This document shows, piece after piece, positions 1-7,839 of a DNA stretch of 64,000 bases (the first letter of the stretch is position 1; each line of letters opens with the position of its first letter). Below the pieces are notes generated by a model that saw only the letters and a list, made by a program, of their open reading frames with translations, searched no databases and had not been told where the DNA came from. Origin of the DNA: Granulicella sp. (GTDB lineage Bacteria > Acidobacteriota > Terriglobia > Terriglobales > Acidobacteriaceae); assembly GCA_025408425.1 (NCBI GenBank), contig JANXYX010000029.1:27586-91585 (forward strand), read 5' to 3'. A program made the translations under genes and the position numbers.

Positions 1-1
1 G

Positions 2-1660
2 TCATACCGGCGCAACGAGCACGCCCTGCAGGCTGCGGAGATTCTCGCAACCATCGGCAGCCTTAAAACAAAGTACGACTACCCCGTAAAGTCGACATAC
101 GATTCATGGATTCTGATGTTACTTAACATGGACCGAAACACTCTCTGGGGCTCGGCTGGAGGCATGGTCTTTGTTAGCGATACTTCCTGGGATGTTCGTG
201 ATCGCTTCGATTGGGTTGGGCGCGCAACGGACCGCATGCTGCAAGATGCCGGACACTCCCTCCTTCCAGCGGGGAGTGATATTGGCCTGTTCAATCCCCT
301 CAACTGGACACGCACTGACCCCGTTGCTCTCACCCTTCCAAAGGGAAAGAGCCTAAAGGGGATTGCTTGCGAGGCACTGCCGGATGGCTCCGTTCTATGC
401 AGCCCGCAACTGCCATCCGTAAGCGTGGGAGGGTGGAAGCTGTCCACCACACCTCCAGCCATTCCACAACCAATTGATGCCTCGGCAAACATAGATACGG
501 AGCATTACGTTGCACGCATCGACGTCAAGACAGGATCGCTGGCAAGTCTCAGGCTCAAGGCATCCAATCGTGAGTTACTCGCTGGCCCTGCGAATGTGAT
601 CGTGGCGGAGCGTCCAACCAAAAAAGAAGATAACCCCGGGGACTTTATGGCGCCGAGGGCCGGCAGATCTCCGCTTGCCACATCAAATGATCAACTATCG
701 GTAGTAAAAGTAGTTCGCGGTCCGGTTGCAACTACCGCGGAGATCACAAACAGCTTCTATGGCGGCGGCACAATGGTACGGCGTGTACGCTTTTACAACA
801 GTCATCCCCGCATCGACTTCGAAACAGAAATCAACGATATCCCCGATTACACCGTAGTAGTTGCGGAGTTCCCGTTGGCAGAAGACGTCACCGAAGTTCG
901 CCGCGGAATTCCTTATGGCTTCTCTCACAGTGGATGGGCAAAGCAAAACGCAGATCTGCCAGGATGGAACAAAGGGATCGTCCCCGCAGTGCGATGGATG
1001 GACTTTCAACTCTCCGGGGGAGGAGGGGTCGCTCTACTCGATAGAGGCATGGGTGGTCACGAACTGGTGAAGAACACACCCATTATTTATCTCTTGAATG
1101 CTGAGGATCAGTACCACAAATACGATAACCCGTGGACGACAGGCAAAGGGAAACACGTCGTGTCCTACTCGTTATTTCCTCACGAAGCCGCATGGGATAA
1201 AGCCAGAATTCCGCAGATCGCATGGGAATACAACCAGGCGCCAGTAACTCTCACTGAGACCACCTCGAAAGCATTTGATTCATTCCTGGAGACGTCTGAC
1301 AACATCATTGTCGAAGCGATACGCAGAGAAGAAAATCACATTGAATTGAGATTTGTCGAATGTCTCGGACTATCCGGAACCGCTTCGATCAAGCTATCTC
1401 TGCCACACGGAAGCGTGCACATTACTGACTTGCTGGGTCGGAAGAAATCTTCCCTTCCGAGTTCCGGCACCTACACCATATCGGTTCAACCGCAAGAGAT
1501 TGTGACCCTTCACTTCGAAACGGCCAATACCTTGCCAGTAGCAGATCCCATCAAGGCCTGGGATCCATTCGTGCCACAGCACAAGCTTGCGGCGCTTCAC
1601 ACATACGACCCAAATGTAAAAGGCCACCCACCATTCGGGGGAGGTAGCTCGACGTTCTAA
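2..1660 (+). CDS. Alpha-mannosidase-like glycoside hydrolase (GH38 type), 3' part
   Basis: The reading frame is open to the left edge of the window, so this is the C-terminal part (about 552 residues) of a larger protein; the first ATG at 116 is internal. The first visible residues (RRNEHALQAAE, then YDSWILMLLNMDRNTLWGSAGG) resemble the end of the catalytic and helical part of GH38 alpha-mannosidases, which is rich in N/H-x-x-N-x-W-G patterns. The rest is a long beta-rich region (about residues 90-500) like the GH38 C-terminal sandwich domains that bind the substrate. The catalytic Asp and zinc ligands would lie in the missing part. GH38 enzymes remove alpha-linked mannose from glycans. The assignment rests on remembered family patterns only; another retaining sugar hydrolase with a similar C-terminal sandwich is possible. 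Confidence 0.65.
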   Translation, partial: SYRRNEHALQAAEILATIGSLKTKYDYPVKSTYDSWILMLLNMDRNTLWGSAGGMVFVSDTSWDVRDRFDWVGRATDRMLQDAGHSLLPAGSDIGLFNPLNWTRTDPVALTLPKGKSLKGIACEALPDGSVLCSPQLPSVSVGGWKLSTTPPAIPQPIDASANIDTEHYVARIDVKTGSLASLRLKASNRELLAGPANVIVAERPTKKEDNPGDFMAPRAGRSPLATSNDQLSVVKVVRGPVATTAEITNSFYGGGTMVRRVRFYNSHPRIDFETEINDIPDYTVVVAEFPLAEDVTEVRRGIPYGFSHSGWAKQNADLPGWNKGIVPAVRWMDFQLSGGGGVALLDRGMGGHELVKNTPIIYLLNAEDQYHKYDNPWTTGKGKHVVSYSLFPHEAAWDKARIPQIAWEYNQAPVTLTETTSKAFDSFLETSDNIIVEAIRREENHIELRFVECLGLSGTASIKLSLPHGSVHITDLLGRKKSSLPSSGTYTISVQPQEIVTLHFETANTLPVADPIKAWDPFVPQHKLAALHTYDPNVKGHPPFGGGSSTF

Positions 1661-1740
1661 TCACGATTAGTCTTATGGTTCCCTTAGGCACTCATTCACG
1701 CAAAAGGGAACCGCATCTACTATCTGGATCAGGCAGATGC

Positions 1741-1827
1741 TTGCCCGCCCGCGTCAAGGACGCCTTCCCAACCGTGGCCGTAATCGAGGCCACGTACGAA
1801 TCCATCGCTATGGCGGAACAGTGGTGA
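1741..1827 (+). pseudogene. Possible remnant of a Gfo/Idh/MocA-type dehydrogenase C-terminus
   Basis: The 170 bases between the mannosidase stop and the next gene contain a short open frame ending in TGA at 1825-1827. Its last residues (FPTVAVIEATYESIAMAEQW) look like the final helix of Gfo/Idh/MocA dehydrogenases, which typically end in a stretch such as ALxxIEAxYxSAxxG. No start codon or NAD-binding domain is present. It may therefore be the tail of a deleted gene, or chance. Confidence is low because only about 25 residues support it. Confidence 0.3.
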
Positions 1828-1830
1828 ACT

Positions 1831-2976
1831 ATGAGTGAATTACGAGGCATTACCTGGAATCACAGCCGCGGCTTCGTGCCTATGGTTGCAACAGCGCAGA
1901 GATTTGCCGAGCTCAATCCAGGCACAAACATCCATTGGGAAAAGCGATCCTTGCAGCAGTTTGCGGATTGGCCCATCCAAAAGCTTGCCGAGGTGTATGA
2001 CCTCATTGTGATCGACCACCCATTCGCCGGCTACGCCGCGGCCCACGACGTCCTTCTCCCACTTGATGCGTTGCTGCCCGCGGCGTTTATCGATGATCAG
2101 GCTTCACATTCCGTCGGCGCGTCTCACGCCAGCTACTCTTATGGTGGGCACCAGTGGGCCCTTGCAATCGATGCCGCCACTCCAGTCTGCGGCTATCGTG
2201 AAGATCTGCTCGAGCAGGCCGGCGCCACGCTACCGCGCACTTGGGAGCAACTGGAAAATCTGGCGGACCGTGGCCTCGTAACGATCCCGGCGATCGGCAT
2301 CGACAGCCTCATGAACTTCTACATGCTCTGCGATGCTCTCGGTGAGGAGCCTTGCTCCGCTGACGGAGCCATAGTGAGTCCTGCCATCGGACTACGCGCA
2401 CTCGAAATGCTCGCTTCGTTAGTGCGTCGTTGCGACCCCGGCTGTCTGGATCGCAGTCCAATCGCCGTCTGGAACCTGCTCTCCTCCAGTTCCTCAGTAG
2501 CGCTCTGTCCATTCGCCTACGGCTATTCAAACTATGCCCGCCCGGGCTATGGAGACCATGTCTTACAGTTCGGCCCGCTCATCGGCACCTCAGAGGGCAA
2601 GCCATTCCGTTCCACTTTGGGCGGCGCGGGACTAGCCATCTCTTCCCGCTGCAAGGATACCGAGACCGCCATTCGTTACTGCGAGTTTGTCGCCAGCCCT
2701 AATTGCCAGCGCACTCTATACTTTGACTCCGGTGGCCAGCCAGGGCACCGCGGAGCTTGGATCGACACTGAGGTCAATCGGCGCTGCGGTAACTTCTTCA
2801 AGAACACCCTGCAAACATTGGATCAGGCCTGGCTCAGACCCCGCTACAGCGGCTACCTGCATTTTCAGGATGAGGCCAGCATTGTGGTTCATTCTTTTCT
2901 GCGCGGCTCAAAGACGGCTGAACAAGCCCTCGTCGAGATGAATCGCCTCTACACCTCTTCACGGAGTCACTCATGA
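1831..2976 (+). CDS. Solute-binding-like protein without signal peptide (type 2 periplasmic-binding fold), copy 1
   Basis: A 381-residue protein resembling family 1 extracellular solute-binding proteins of sugar ABC transporters. The N-terminal part has the usual pattern: [22 protein letters not shown] near residue 30, a [10 protein letters not shown] strand near residue 56, then a hinge region with [11 protein letters not shown] and [12 protein letters not shown] near residues 125-145. The start is not hydrophobic, so no Sec, Tat or lipoprotein signal is seen, which is unusual for this family. No permease or ATPase gene lies nearby. It is the first gene of a four-gene cassette; its stop overlaps the next start as ATGA. 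A cytoplasmic ligand-sensing or substrate-holding role is possible, but the function is not established. A missing upstream leader from a wrongly placed start is unlikely, because the sequence before 1831 belongs to another frame ending at 1827. Confidence 0.65.
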   Translation: MSELRGITWNHSRGFVPMVATAQRFAELNPGTNIHWEKRSLQQFADWPIQKLAEVYDLIVIDHPFAGYAAAHDVLLPLDALLPAAFIDDQASHSVGASHASYSYGGHQWALAIDAATPVCGYREDLLEQAGATLPRTWEQLENLADRGLVTIPAIGIDSLMNFYMLCDALGEEPCSADGAIVSPAIGLRALEMLASLVRRCDPGCLDRSPIAVWNLLSSSSSVALCPFAYGYSNYARPGYGDHVLQFGPLIGTSEGKPFRSTLGGAGLAISSRCKDTETAIRYCEFVASPNCQRTLYFDSGGQPGHRGAWIDTEVNRRCGNFFKNTLQTLDQAWLRPRYSGYLHFQDEASIVVHSFLRGSKTAEQALVEMNRLYTSSRSHS

Positions 2977-4136
2977 AACCGCTCGAACAACTGCTGGTCG
3001 TGGATTTCAGTCAATTCCTCGCCGGCCCATCCGCTTCACTGCGGTTAGCCGATCTTGGTGCACGAGTCATCAAGATCGAGCGCCCCATCGGGGGTGATCT
3101 CTGCCGTCAACTTTACGTCTCAAACCTTGAAGTGGATGGTGACAGCACCCTCTTCCACACCATCAATCGCAACAAGGAGAGCTTCGCCGCAGACCTCAAA
3201 AAAGCTGAAGACAGAGAGGTGGTGCGCGACCTCGTGCAGCGAGCCGATGTCGTCATCCAGAACTTCCGCCCCGGAGTGATGGAGAACCTCGGCTTTCATT
3301 ACGAGGCCGTGCGCGAATACAACCCTCGCGTCGTCTACGGTGAAGTAACAGGCTATGGGAAGTCCGGACCGTGGCGTGACAAACCTGGACAGGACCTGCT
3401 GGCACAATGCCTCACTGGTCTGCCATGGCTCAATGGCGACGACGATCAGCCACCGGTTCCGTTCGGTCTGGCCATAGCCGACTTGTTCGCCGGAGCCCAC
3501 CTCGTGCAGGGCATCCTCGCTTGTCTGGTGCGCCGAGGCATCACCGGAGCCGGCGGTAGAGTTGAGGTCAGCCTCATCGAGTCAGTCCTCGACTTTCAAT
3601 TCGAAGTCCTCACCACGCACCTGAATGATGGCGGACTCTTGCCGAAGCGCAGCGCAATCAACAATGCCCACGCCTACCTCGGTGCTCCCTATGGCGTATA
3701 CACGACAGCGGACGGATTTCTCGCCATCGCCATGGGCTCCGTCAGCCGACTCGGCGAACTTCTCCATTGCCCTGAACTACTCGAATTCACCGACGTGAAG
3801 CGCTACTTCACTGAACGTGACCAGATCAAGGCGATCCTCGCCCAGCATCTCGCCACTAAGACCACGGCACATTGGTTGTCCATCCTGGAGGCCGCCGACA
3901 TATGGTGCTCCGACGTGTTCACCTGGCCACAACTCATGGAGCATGAAGGCTTCAAGGTTCTTGACTTCGTTCAGGAAGTTTCACGCCGCGAAGGAGTCAC
4001 CGTGCGCACCACGCGCTGTCCCATTCGCATCGACGGAGAAATCTACAAGAGCCCGCGTGGTGCGCCATCCCTGGGCCAGCACACCAGTTCAATTCTCAAC
4101 GACCTCCACAATTCAAAACAGGAGCCAGCCGAGTGA
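2973..4136 (+). CDS. CaiB/BaiF family (class III) CoA-transferase
   Basis: A 387-residue protein with the hallmarks of class III CoA-transferases, which move CoA between carboxylic acids through an enzyme-bound aspartyl anhydride. Visible motifs are the N-terminal [11 protein letters not shown] and [14 protein letters not shown], then [11 protein letters not shown] near residue 98, [10 protein letters not shown] near 125 and GQDLLAQ near 139. Asp141 in that last motif is at the position of the catalytic aspartate of formyl-CoA transferase (Frc). The start ATG overlaps the previous stop by 4 bp, and the end overlaps the following GTG start. The neighbours are a MaoC-like protein and two binding-protein-like proteins, suggesting activation of an organic acid to its CoA thioester. 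The real acid and CoA donor cannot be read from the sequence. Confidence 0.85.
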   Translation: MKPLEQLLVVDFSQFLAGPSASLRLADLGARVIKIERPIGGDLCRQLYVSNLEVDGDSTLFHTINRNKESFAADLKKAEDREVVRDLVQRADVVIQNFRPGVMENLGFHYEAVREYNPRVVYGEVTGYGKSGPWRDKPGQDLLAQCLTGLPWLNGDDDQPPVPFGLAIADLFAGAHLVQGILACLVRRGITGAGGRVEVSLIESVLDFQFEVLTTHLNDGGLLPKRSAINNAHAYLGAPYGVYTTADGFLAIAMGSVSRLGELLHCPELLEFTDVKRYFTERDQIKAILAQHLATKTTAHWLSILEAADIWCSDVFTWPQLMEHEGFKVLDFVQEVSRREGVTVRTTRCPIRIDGEIYKSPRGAPSLGQHTSSILNDLHNSKQEPAE

Positions 4137-4651
4137 ACCCCAATCCTGACGCATCAAAGCATAAGGATCTGCCGCAGTTCAACACCGAAACCTGGTTGTA
4201 TGAGGACTTCGAATTGGACTGGCGCATCAGATCCATGCGACGCACCCTCTCCGAAGGGGAGAGCATGCTCTTCAACTCCCTCGTACTCGACTGCCACCCA
4301 TATGTCGCCGACGAAATATTCGCGCGGGAGGAAGGAGTCTTCGGTCGCCGCCTGGTAGCTGGAGCCATGGTCTTCAGCTACGGTCTCGGTCTCATGGCGC
4401 ACAACAACGTCAATACTTTCAGTTACGGGTACGACAAGCTGCGTTTCATCAAGCCCGTCTTCATAGGCGACACCATTTACACCATCCGCACCAATCTCGA
4501 GAAACGTCCGAAATACAAGGAAATGGGCCTGGTCCGCGTCTCTTACGAAGTCTTCAAGAATGACGGCGAACTGGTGCTCTATTGCGAGCACTTGCAGACG
4601 GTGAAATACCGCCATCCCGAAGCATTCGCTGACGTCGTGGAGAAGCCATGA
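4133..4651 (+). CDS. MaoC-like hotdog-fold dehydratase/hydratase with altered active-site motif
   Basis: A 172-residue protein using a GTG start that overlaps the CoA-transferase stop as GTGA. It has the MaoC/(R)-enoyl-CoA hydratase hotdog pattern: a strand and loop ([13 protein letters not shown] near residues 52-65), then the long helix [13 protein letters not shown], then [24 protein letters not shown] near 103-125. In normal hydratases the loop reads D-x-N-P-x-H, giving the catalytic Asp and His. Here it reads D-C-H-P-Y-V, so the Asp and a His are present but the His is shifted and the usual position holds Val. That may mean a different dehydration chemistry, as in mesaconyl-CoA-hydratase-like branches, or loss of activity. 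Pairing with a CoA-transferase suggests a CoA-thioester substrate. Confidence 0.75.
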   Translation: MNPNPDASKHKDLPQFNTETWLYEDFELDWRIRSMRRTLSEGESMLFNSLVLDCHPYVADEIFAREEGVFGRRLVAGAMVFSYGLGLMAHNNVNTFSYGYDKLRFIKPVFIGDTIYTIRTNLEKRPKYKEMGLVRVSYEVFKNDGELVLYCEHLQTVKYRHPEAFADVVEKP

Positions 4652-5850
4652 GAACGGATAAGTTCCGAATCGCCGTGCGCCGATTCCCTCCATTTGAGTC
4701 AGCCATCGCCCAGCAGTGGGAAGCGTTCGAGCGTGTTGCGCAAACAGGCTTGGAACTCGATGCAGTCCCGATGGATCTCCACCCTCTCTTCGATGCGACT
4801 ATCGCCCGTGGATCCGCGTCCGAATTCGACGTCGCGTTCGTCAATACAGATTGGGTCACCTCAGCACATCGCGGTGATGCGTTAGTGGATCTCTCCGGCT
4901 TCATTCATCGCGATCCCCCCGAGGGCTATCCCGATGCGTGGGCGCCATCCATGCTCCGTTTACAGAATGTGGATGGGCACGTTCTGGGTCTTCCCTACCA
5001 CGACGGACCGGAGTGCCTCATCTACCGCAAAGATTTGTTCGAAGCCGCAGGCGAGCGAGTGCCGGAAACATGGGACGAGTATCGGCGCCTGGCAAAAAAG
5101 TTCCATCAGCCGGAAGTGCAGCGCTACGGCACAATCTACGCAGCGTTCCCGGATGGCCACAACACCGTATACGACTTCTGCCTCCAACTGTGGACACGCG
5201 GTGGCGAGTTGACCGATGCTCAGGGCAACTTCCGCTTCAACTCACCTCAGGCTATCGATGCCCTCACCTTCCTCCGCGAGATCATCAACGATGCTTCTGC
5301 CGTTCACCCCGATTGCCGCCAGATGGATTCCGTACAATCCGGACTGGCCTTCGCTGCAGGCGAAGCAGCAATGATGGTGAATTGGTTTGGCTTCGCCGCC
5401 ATGGCCGAGACCATCGCTGACTCGAAAGTGAAGGGCAAGCTAGGCATCGCGCCGGTTCCGCATGCCCCCGGCTGCAAGGGAACGTCGCTAAATATCTACT
5501 GGATCCTGTCTATCCTGTCCGGATCGACACACCCGGAGATCGCATGGCGCTTTCTCCGCCACTGCGCCAGTGCAGAAATGGACCGCCTGCTAACGTTCGA
5601 AGGCGGCATCGGTTGCCGCAAATCTACTTGGATGGATGAGGAAGTAAACCGCTCAATACCCTTCTATCGCGGAATGGAAGAGTTGCACGCCAATGCCCGC
5701 GAGATGCCGCGATCTGAGGACTGGCCGGAGGTCGCCAGGATCATCGATCGGATGGTGCTGGCCGCGATCGACACCTCTGAACCCGCGCAGTCGATTGTCA
5801 TCCGTGCACAATCTGAGGTAAATCAATTGATCAAGTCCAGCGCTCGCTGA
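4648..5850 (+). CDS. Solute-binding-like protein without signal peptide, copy 2
   Basis: A 400-residue member of the family 1 solute-binding proteins, related to the protein at 1831-2976 but clearly diverged. Motifs include a [13 protein letters not shown] strand near residue 57, [24 protein letters not shown] near 112-137, [15 protein letters not shown], a MMVNWFGFA segment and [25 protein letters not shown] near 280. The start ATG overlaps the MaoC-like stop by 4 bp. No signal peptide is seen: the N-terminus ([17 protein letters not shown]) goes straight into the first beta strand of the fold, so the protein is probably cytoplasmic unless exported by an unknown route. It is the last gene of the cassette. 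Two such proteins flanking two CoA-thioester enzymes, with no ABC permease, is the notable point of this locus. Confidence 0.65.
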   Translation: MRTDKFRIAVRRFPPFESAIAQQWEAFERVAQTGLELDAVPMDLHPLFDATIARGSASEFDVAFVNTDWVTSAHRGDALVDLSGFIHRDPPEGYPDAWAPSMLRLQNVDGHVLGLPYHDGPECLIYRKDLFEAAGERVPETWDEYRRLAKKFHQPEVQRYGTIYAAFPDGHNTVYDFCLQLWTRGGELTDAQGNFRFNSPQAIDALTFLREIINDASAVHPDCRQMDSVQSGLAFAAGEAAMMVNWFGFAAMAETIADSKVKGKLGIAPVPHAPGCKGTSLNIYWILSILSGSTHPEIAWRFLRHCASAEMDRLLTFEGGIGCRKSTWMDEEVNRSIPFYRGMEELHANAREMPRSEDWPEVARIIDRMVLAAIDTSEPAQSIVIRAQSEVNQLIKSSAR

Positions 5851-6155
5851 ACGATCTCGAATAGGCCGTGCCTTTCGTTATTTGCCGGCTGTGCCTTGGC
5901 TGTCCAGCATTTTCGAACTTTAGAAGAATGGTCGGCCCTAGTGGACGATTTTAGAACTTTCGCCTAGGAATGCGGGCGTTGGATAAGTCATCGCGCACCT
6001 GCGCCGAGCGTCAAGCCGCTCACGCGGTCACCCGTTCCGGGAGTGTGTAACCCTCAACCCGATGCCGAAGGCAACTTGGTTTTTGATCGCGGTCGCGACA
6101 GCTCCCAGATGGGGCCACAGACGCAGCAAGGCCGCCCCGAAGAGACGGCCTGCGG
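5851..6155. other. Gene-free spacer between the CoA-transferase cassette and the Rhs island
   Basis: No coding frame with convincing composition is seen in these 305 bases. They hold the left copy of the 13-bp tRNA-Pro-end repeat (5923-5935). A GC-rich inverted repeat at about 6129-6152 (AGGCCG...CGGCCT) lies just after the end of the leftmost island gene and could help terminate its minus-strand transcript, although it has no T-run. Confidence 0.5.
5923..5935 (+). repeat. Putative attachment-site repeat, left copy (13 bp)
   Basis: GAAGAATGGTCGG here is identical to 9151-9163, which covers the encoded CCA and first acceptor-stem bases of tRNA-Pro plus 6 flanking bases. Both copies are in the same orientation. 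Beyond the identity, this copy continues, after an 8-base interruption, as GACGATTTTAGAAC, which weakly matches the tRNA continuation GACGACTAGATTCGAAC. This is the arrangement left by site-specific integration at a tRNA 3' end. Confidence 0.5.
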
Positions 6156-6344
6156 CTACACGATGAAGTTTAGAACCAGAAAAACTAATACGATTCCTCC
6201 CCACATCTTTACCAGAAAGAGGATGGTATCGCGGTCCATATCTCTTCCAGTTATCTTTCCCCAAACGATCGAGAGAACAAATCCCACGACACCGACGGCG
6301 AGAAGCATCACTGATACGAACACCGTTGCTCCAGATTTAGACAT
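6156..6344 (-). CDS. Small two-helix membrane protein, candidate immunity protein 3
   Basis: A 62-residue protein with two predicted membrane segments: about residues 6-27 (ATVFVSVMLLAVGVVGFVLS) and 43-61 (FLVKMWGGIVLVFLVLNFIV). A short charged loop containing KITGRDMDRD lies between them. It starts 12 bases after the end of the gene at 6357-6818 and is the last gene of the Rhs-linked minus-strand array. No family is recognised. In polymorphic-toxin loci each toxin tip is followed directly by its immunity gene. That position and the membrane location suggest it protects against the product of the preceding gene; this is inferred from context only. Confidence 0.5.
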   Translation of the reverse strand: MSKSGATVFVSVMLLAVGVVGFVLSIVWGKITGRDMDRDTILFLVKMWGGIVLVFLVLNFIV

Positions 6345-6356
6345 CAGCGCTCCTCG

Positions 6357-6818
6357 TTAGTGGCTTTTCCAATAGAGCAGAGAACCGGCGTATGCCACTG
6401 CATCGATACCGAGCTTTGCCCATCCAACAGGCGTAGCCATCTCTTCCCCTACGGCGGCCCCTAGTGCGGCATCCGTCGTTAAGCCCACAATTCCCTTAGC
6501 AGCAGGAACCGTCCCGATGGGCAGACCTTGAGCGGTTCCTCCCAAAGCGAAATCGACGTATGCAGGTCCGAAGTGGCCTGTCGCTACGTGGGTTATTGTG
6601 TCTGATATTCCAGAGAGAGTATTCCCGAGAAACGCATTGCTAAGGGTCGCACCAATCGGATGAGTTTCCTCATTAATCCCCAGCACTCCTGCAATGCTGA
6701 ACTGATTCGCCACCTTTGAAGCGCACTGAAGGATTTGGTTTGCAGTTTTCCCGTTATTTGGGGCAATACCAAATGCACTAACGGCGAACCCCATCGTATC
6801 GATAGCGGCATTCGTCAT
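6357..6818 (-). CDS. Orphan Rhs C-terminal tip-like protein (module 3)
   Basis: A 153-residue protein of unknown family. Its first 20 residues contain MGFAVSAFGIAPNNG, nearly the same as MGFVASVSAIAPNNG in the protein at 7127-7429, and the APNN core also occurs in the Rhs protein (8292-8303). After this junction the sequence is unrelated to the other copies. It continues with a Cys-Ala-Ser segment, then alternating Gly/Ala-rich hydrophobic stretches (FALGGTAQGLPIGTVPAAKG; TTDAALGAAVGEEMATPVGW; LGIDAVAYAGSLLYW) that could be membrane-active. Conserved entry plus variable tip is how displaced C-terminal toxin modules look. It starts 6 bases after the preceding small membrane-protein gene. No catalytic motif is visible. 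Confidence 0.55.
   Translation of the reverse strand: MTNAAIDTMGFAVSAFGIAPNNGKTANQILQCASKVANQFSIAGVLGINEETHPIGATLSNAFLGNTLSGISDTITHVATGHFGPAYVDFALGGTAQGLPIGTVPAAKGIVGLTTDAALGAAVGEEMATPVGWAKLGIDAVAYAGSLLYWKSH
6750..6798 (-). repeat. APNNG junction repeat, copy in module 3
   Basis: The DNA encoding the shared entry of module 3 matches 7367-7415 without gaps: 15 identical bases (CCCGTTATTTGGGGC on the plus strand), a variable middle, then 15 identical bases (CGAACCCCATCGTA plus one flanking match). The conserved DNA is longer than needed for the shared residues, which suggests recombination between modules and not only protein selection. Confidence 0.6.
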
Positions 6819-6824
6819 AACGAG

Positions 6825-7073
6825 CTAACCGTTGGCTTTGTTCCGACGCATCACAGCTGCATGCTCTATCGCCGCCCCAGTGAGGACCCCGACAGCGGTT
6901 GCAGGAAGAACGTAGATCAGCACGTATGGCCACAGGTTTCTAGGTATTCCCAACAATTCCACACATACAGCGGGAATGCCATACCAAAGCGCCGTCGAAC
7001 CCAGCCGCTGCATGAAAGTTCTTTTCGGCTTAGGATCGCCGGTTCCTTCAGGGACTCCATTAGTTGTTGTCAT
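6825..7073 (-). CDS. Small membrane protein, candidate immunity protein 2
   Basis: An 82-residue protein starting at MTTTNGVPEG; an upstream in-frame start at 7139 would add a low-quality leader and is not preferred. After a charged N-terminus (DPKPKRTFMQRLG) there are two membrane segments: about residues 28-47 (WYGIPAVCVELLGIPRNLWP) and 48-70 (YVLIYVLPATAVGVLTGAAIE). A basic tail (MRRNKANG) follows. It follows the module-2 tip gene by 53 bases and precedes module 3 by 6. No family is recognised; the alternating layout suggests an immunity role. Confidence 0.5.
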   Translation of the reverse strand: MTTTNGVPEGTGDPKPKRTFMQRLGSTALWYGIPAVCVELLGIPRNLWPYVLIYVLPATAVGVLTGAAIEHAAVMRRNKANG

Positions 7074-7126
7074 ACATGAACCCCGCTTTGCATTCGCAGC
7101 TAGCGCTGTACCTGTACCGAGCCCGT

Positions 7127-7429
7127 TCATCGCGCCCACGGACCTTGAATGAAGCCGCCTGCTACTGCACCGACCACTCCCGTAGCGCCTAAACTAACCT
7201 CGCCTCCAAACAGTTCTCCCGTTACGAATCCCTTGAAGGCTCCCATACCGAAGCCGATGGCAAACCCACTCATGACGGATTTGGCCACTCTACCTGCCGG
7301 ACTCGTCCCACACGTTGCATGTGCGGCTTGTTGCATCCGTGATTGAATTGTCGGCTTGTTCTGCTGCCCGTTATTTGGGGCGATAGCGGACACGCTTGCG
7401 ACGAACCCCATCGTACATACAGTGCTCAT
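7127..7429 (-). CDS. Orphan Rhs C-terminal tip-like protein with glycine-zipper hydrophobic region (module 2)
   Basis: A 100-residue protein whose ATG overlaps the stop of the preceding gene by 4 bp. Residues 7-21 carry the MGFVASVSAIAPNNG junction. A polar linker with Cys (HATCGTSPAG) follows, then a Gly-spaced hydrophobic stretch (MSGFAIGFGMGAFKGFVTG near 53-71, and GATGVVGAVAGGFIQGP near 81-97). Gly-x3-Gly spacing of this kind is typical of membrane-inserting glycine zippers in small pore-forming toxins. No nuclease or ADP-ribosyltransferase motif is visible. Together with its partner it fits a displaced Rhs toxin tip; the membrane-active role is an inference. Confidence 0.55.
   Translation of the reverse strand: MSTVCTMGFVASVSAIAPNNGQQNKPTIQSRMQQAAHATCGTSPAGRVAKSVMSGFAIGFGMGAFKGFVTGELFGGEVSLGATGVVGAVAGGFIQGPWAR
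7367..7415 (-). repeat. APNNG junction repeat, copy in module 2
   Basis: Direct-repeat partner of 6750-6798; the core encodes A-P-N-N-G. A shorter identical core (GTTATTTGGGGC) recurs at 8292-8303 inside the Rhs gene, where it encodes A-P-N-N-T and marks the start of the Rhs variable tip. Confidence 0.6.
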
Positions 7430-7839
7430 TTTGAGATGAGACCGTTCAGCGTGGCAGCGCCCTTGCCTCTATCAATAGCACTAGAGAGTGGAGGAGTCGG
7501 ACGGCCTAACAGCAAGTACCTGCTCCATAACGGACGAGCAGCGATCTTTAGTGATATCGAGCCTGTGTAGGGATGCTTAGTGGCCTTTTCCACCTCCGCC
7601 CACCCGATAAACTTCCATTTCCCCCATCGTCGATACTCTATTCCCTCTGCGGTGAGCCTCGCGTAAACCACGCGGTACAGAACGATTTCGGCAAGCACAA
7701 AGGGGATAACTACTAACCACGACACAGGTGGTTCTGAAGCTTGCGGTCTCAAGAGGACGAGCGCAACTAGTAACGTTAGTTGTACGATCCGAAGACACAC
7801 GATCTTCCCTCGTGAGCTGAAGACTATTTCATTTGTCAT
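7426..7839 (-). CDS. Two-helix membrane protein with PH-like tail, candidate immunity protein 1
   Basis: A 137-residue protein. The chosen ATG at 7839 overlaps the Rhs stop as ATGA; an ATG two codons earlier is also possible. Residues 18-31 (RIVQLTLLVALVLL) and 42-60 (SWLVVIPFVLAEIVLYRVV) are membrane segments. The rest (YARLTAEGIEYRRWGKWKFIGWAEVEKATKH) has the strand pattern of bacterial PH-like domains seen in many small membrane proteins. Direct coupling to the toxin-bearing Rhs gene is the standard position of an immunity gene. The target is unknown. Its stop overlaps the start of module 2, so the array is translationally coupled at both ends of this gene. Confidence 0.55.
   Translation of the reverse strand: MTNEIVFSSRGKIVCLRIVQLTLLVALVLLRPQASEPPVSWLVVIPFVLAEIVLYRVVYARLTAEGIEYRRWGKWKFIGWAEVEKATKHPYTGSISLKIAARPLWSRYLLLGRPTPPLSSAIDRGKGAATLNGLISK

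Noticed and set aside
116..118. ATG at 116 as true start of the mannosidase-like gene
   Set aside because: The frame is open to the left edge and the codons before 116 continue the same protein pattern, so the gene begins outside the window.
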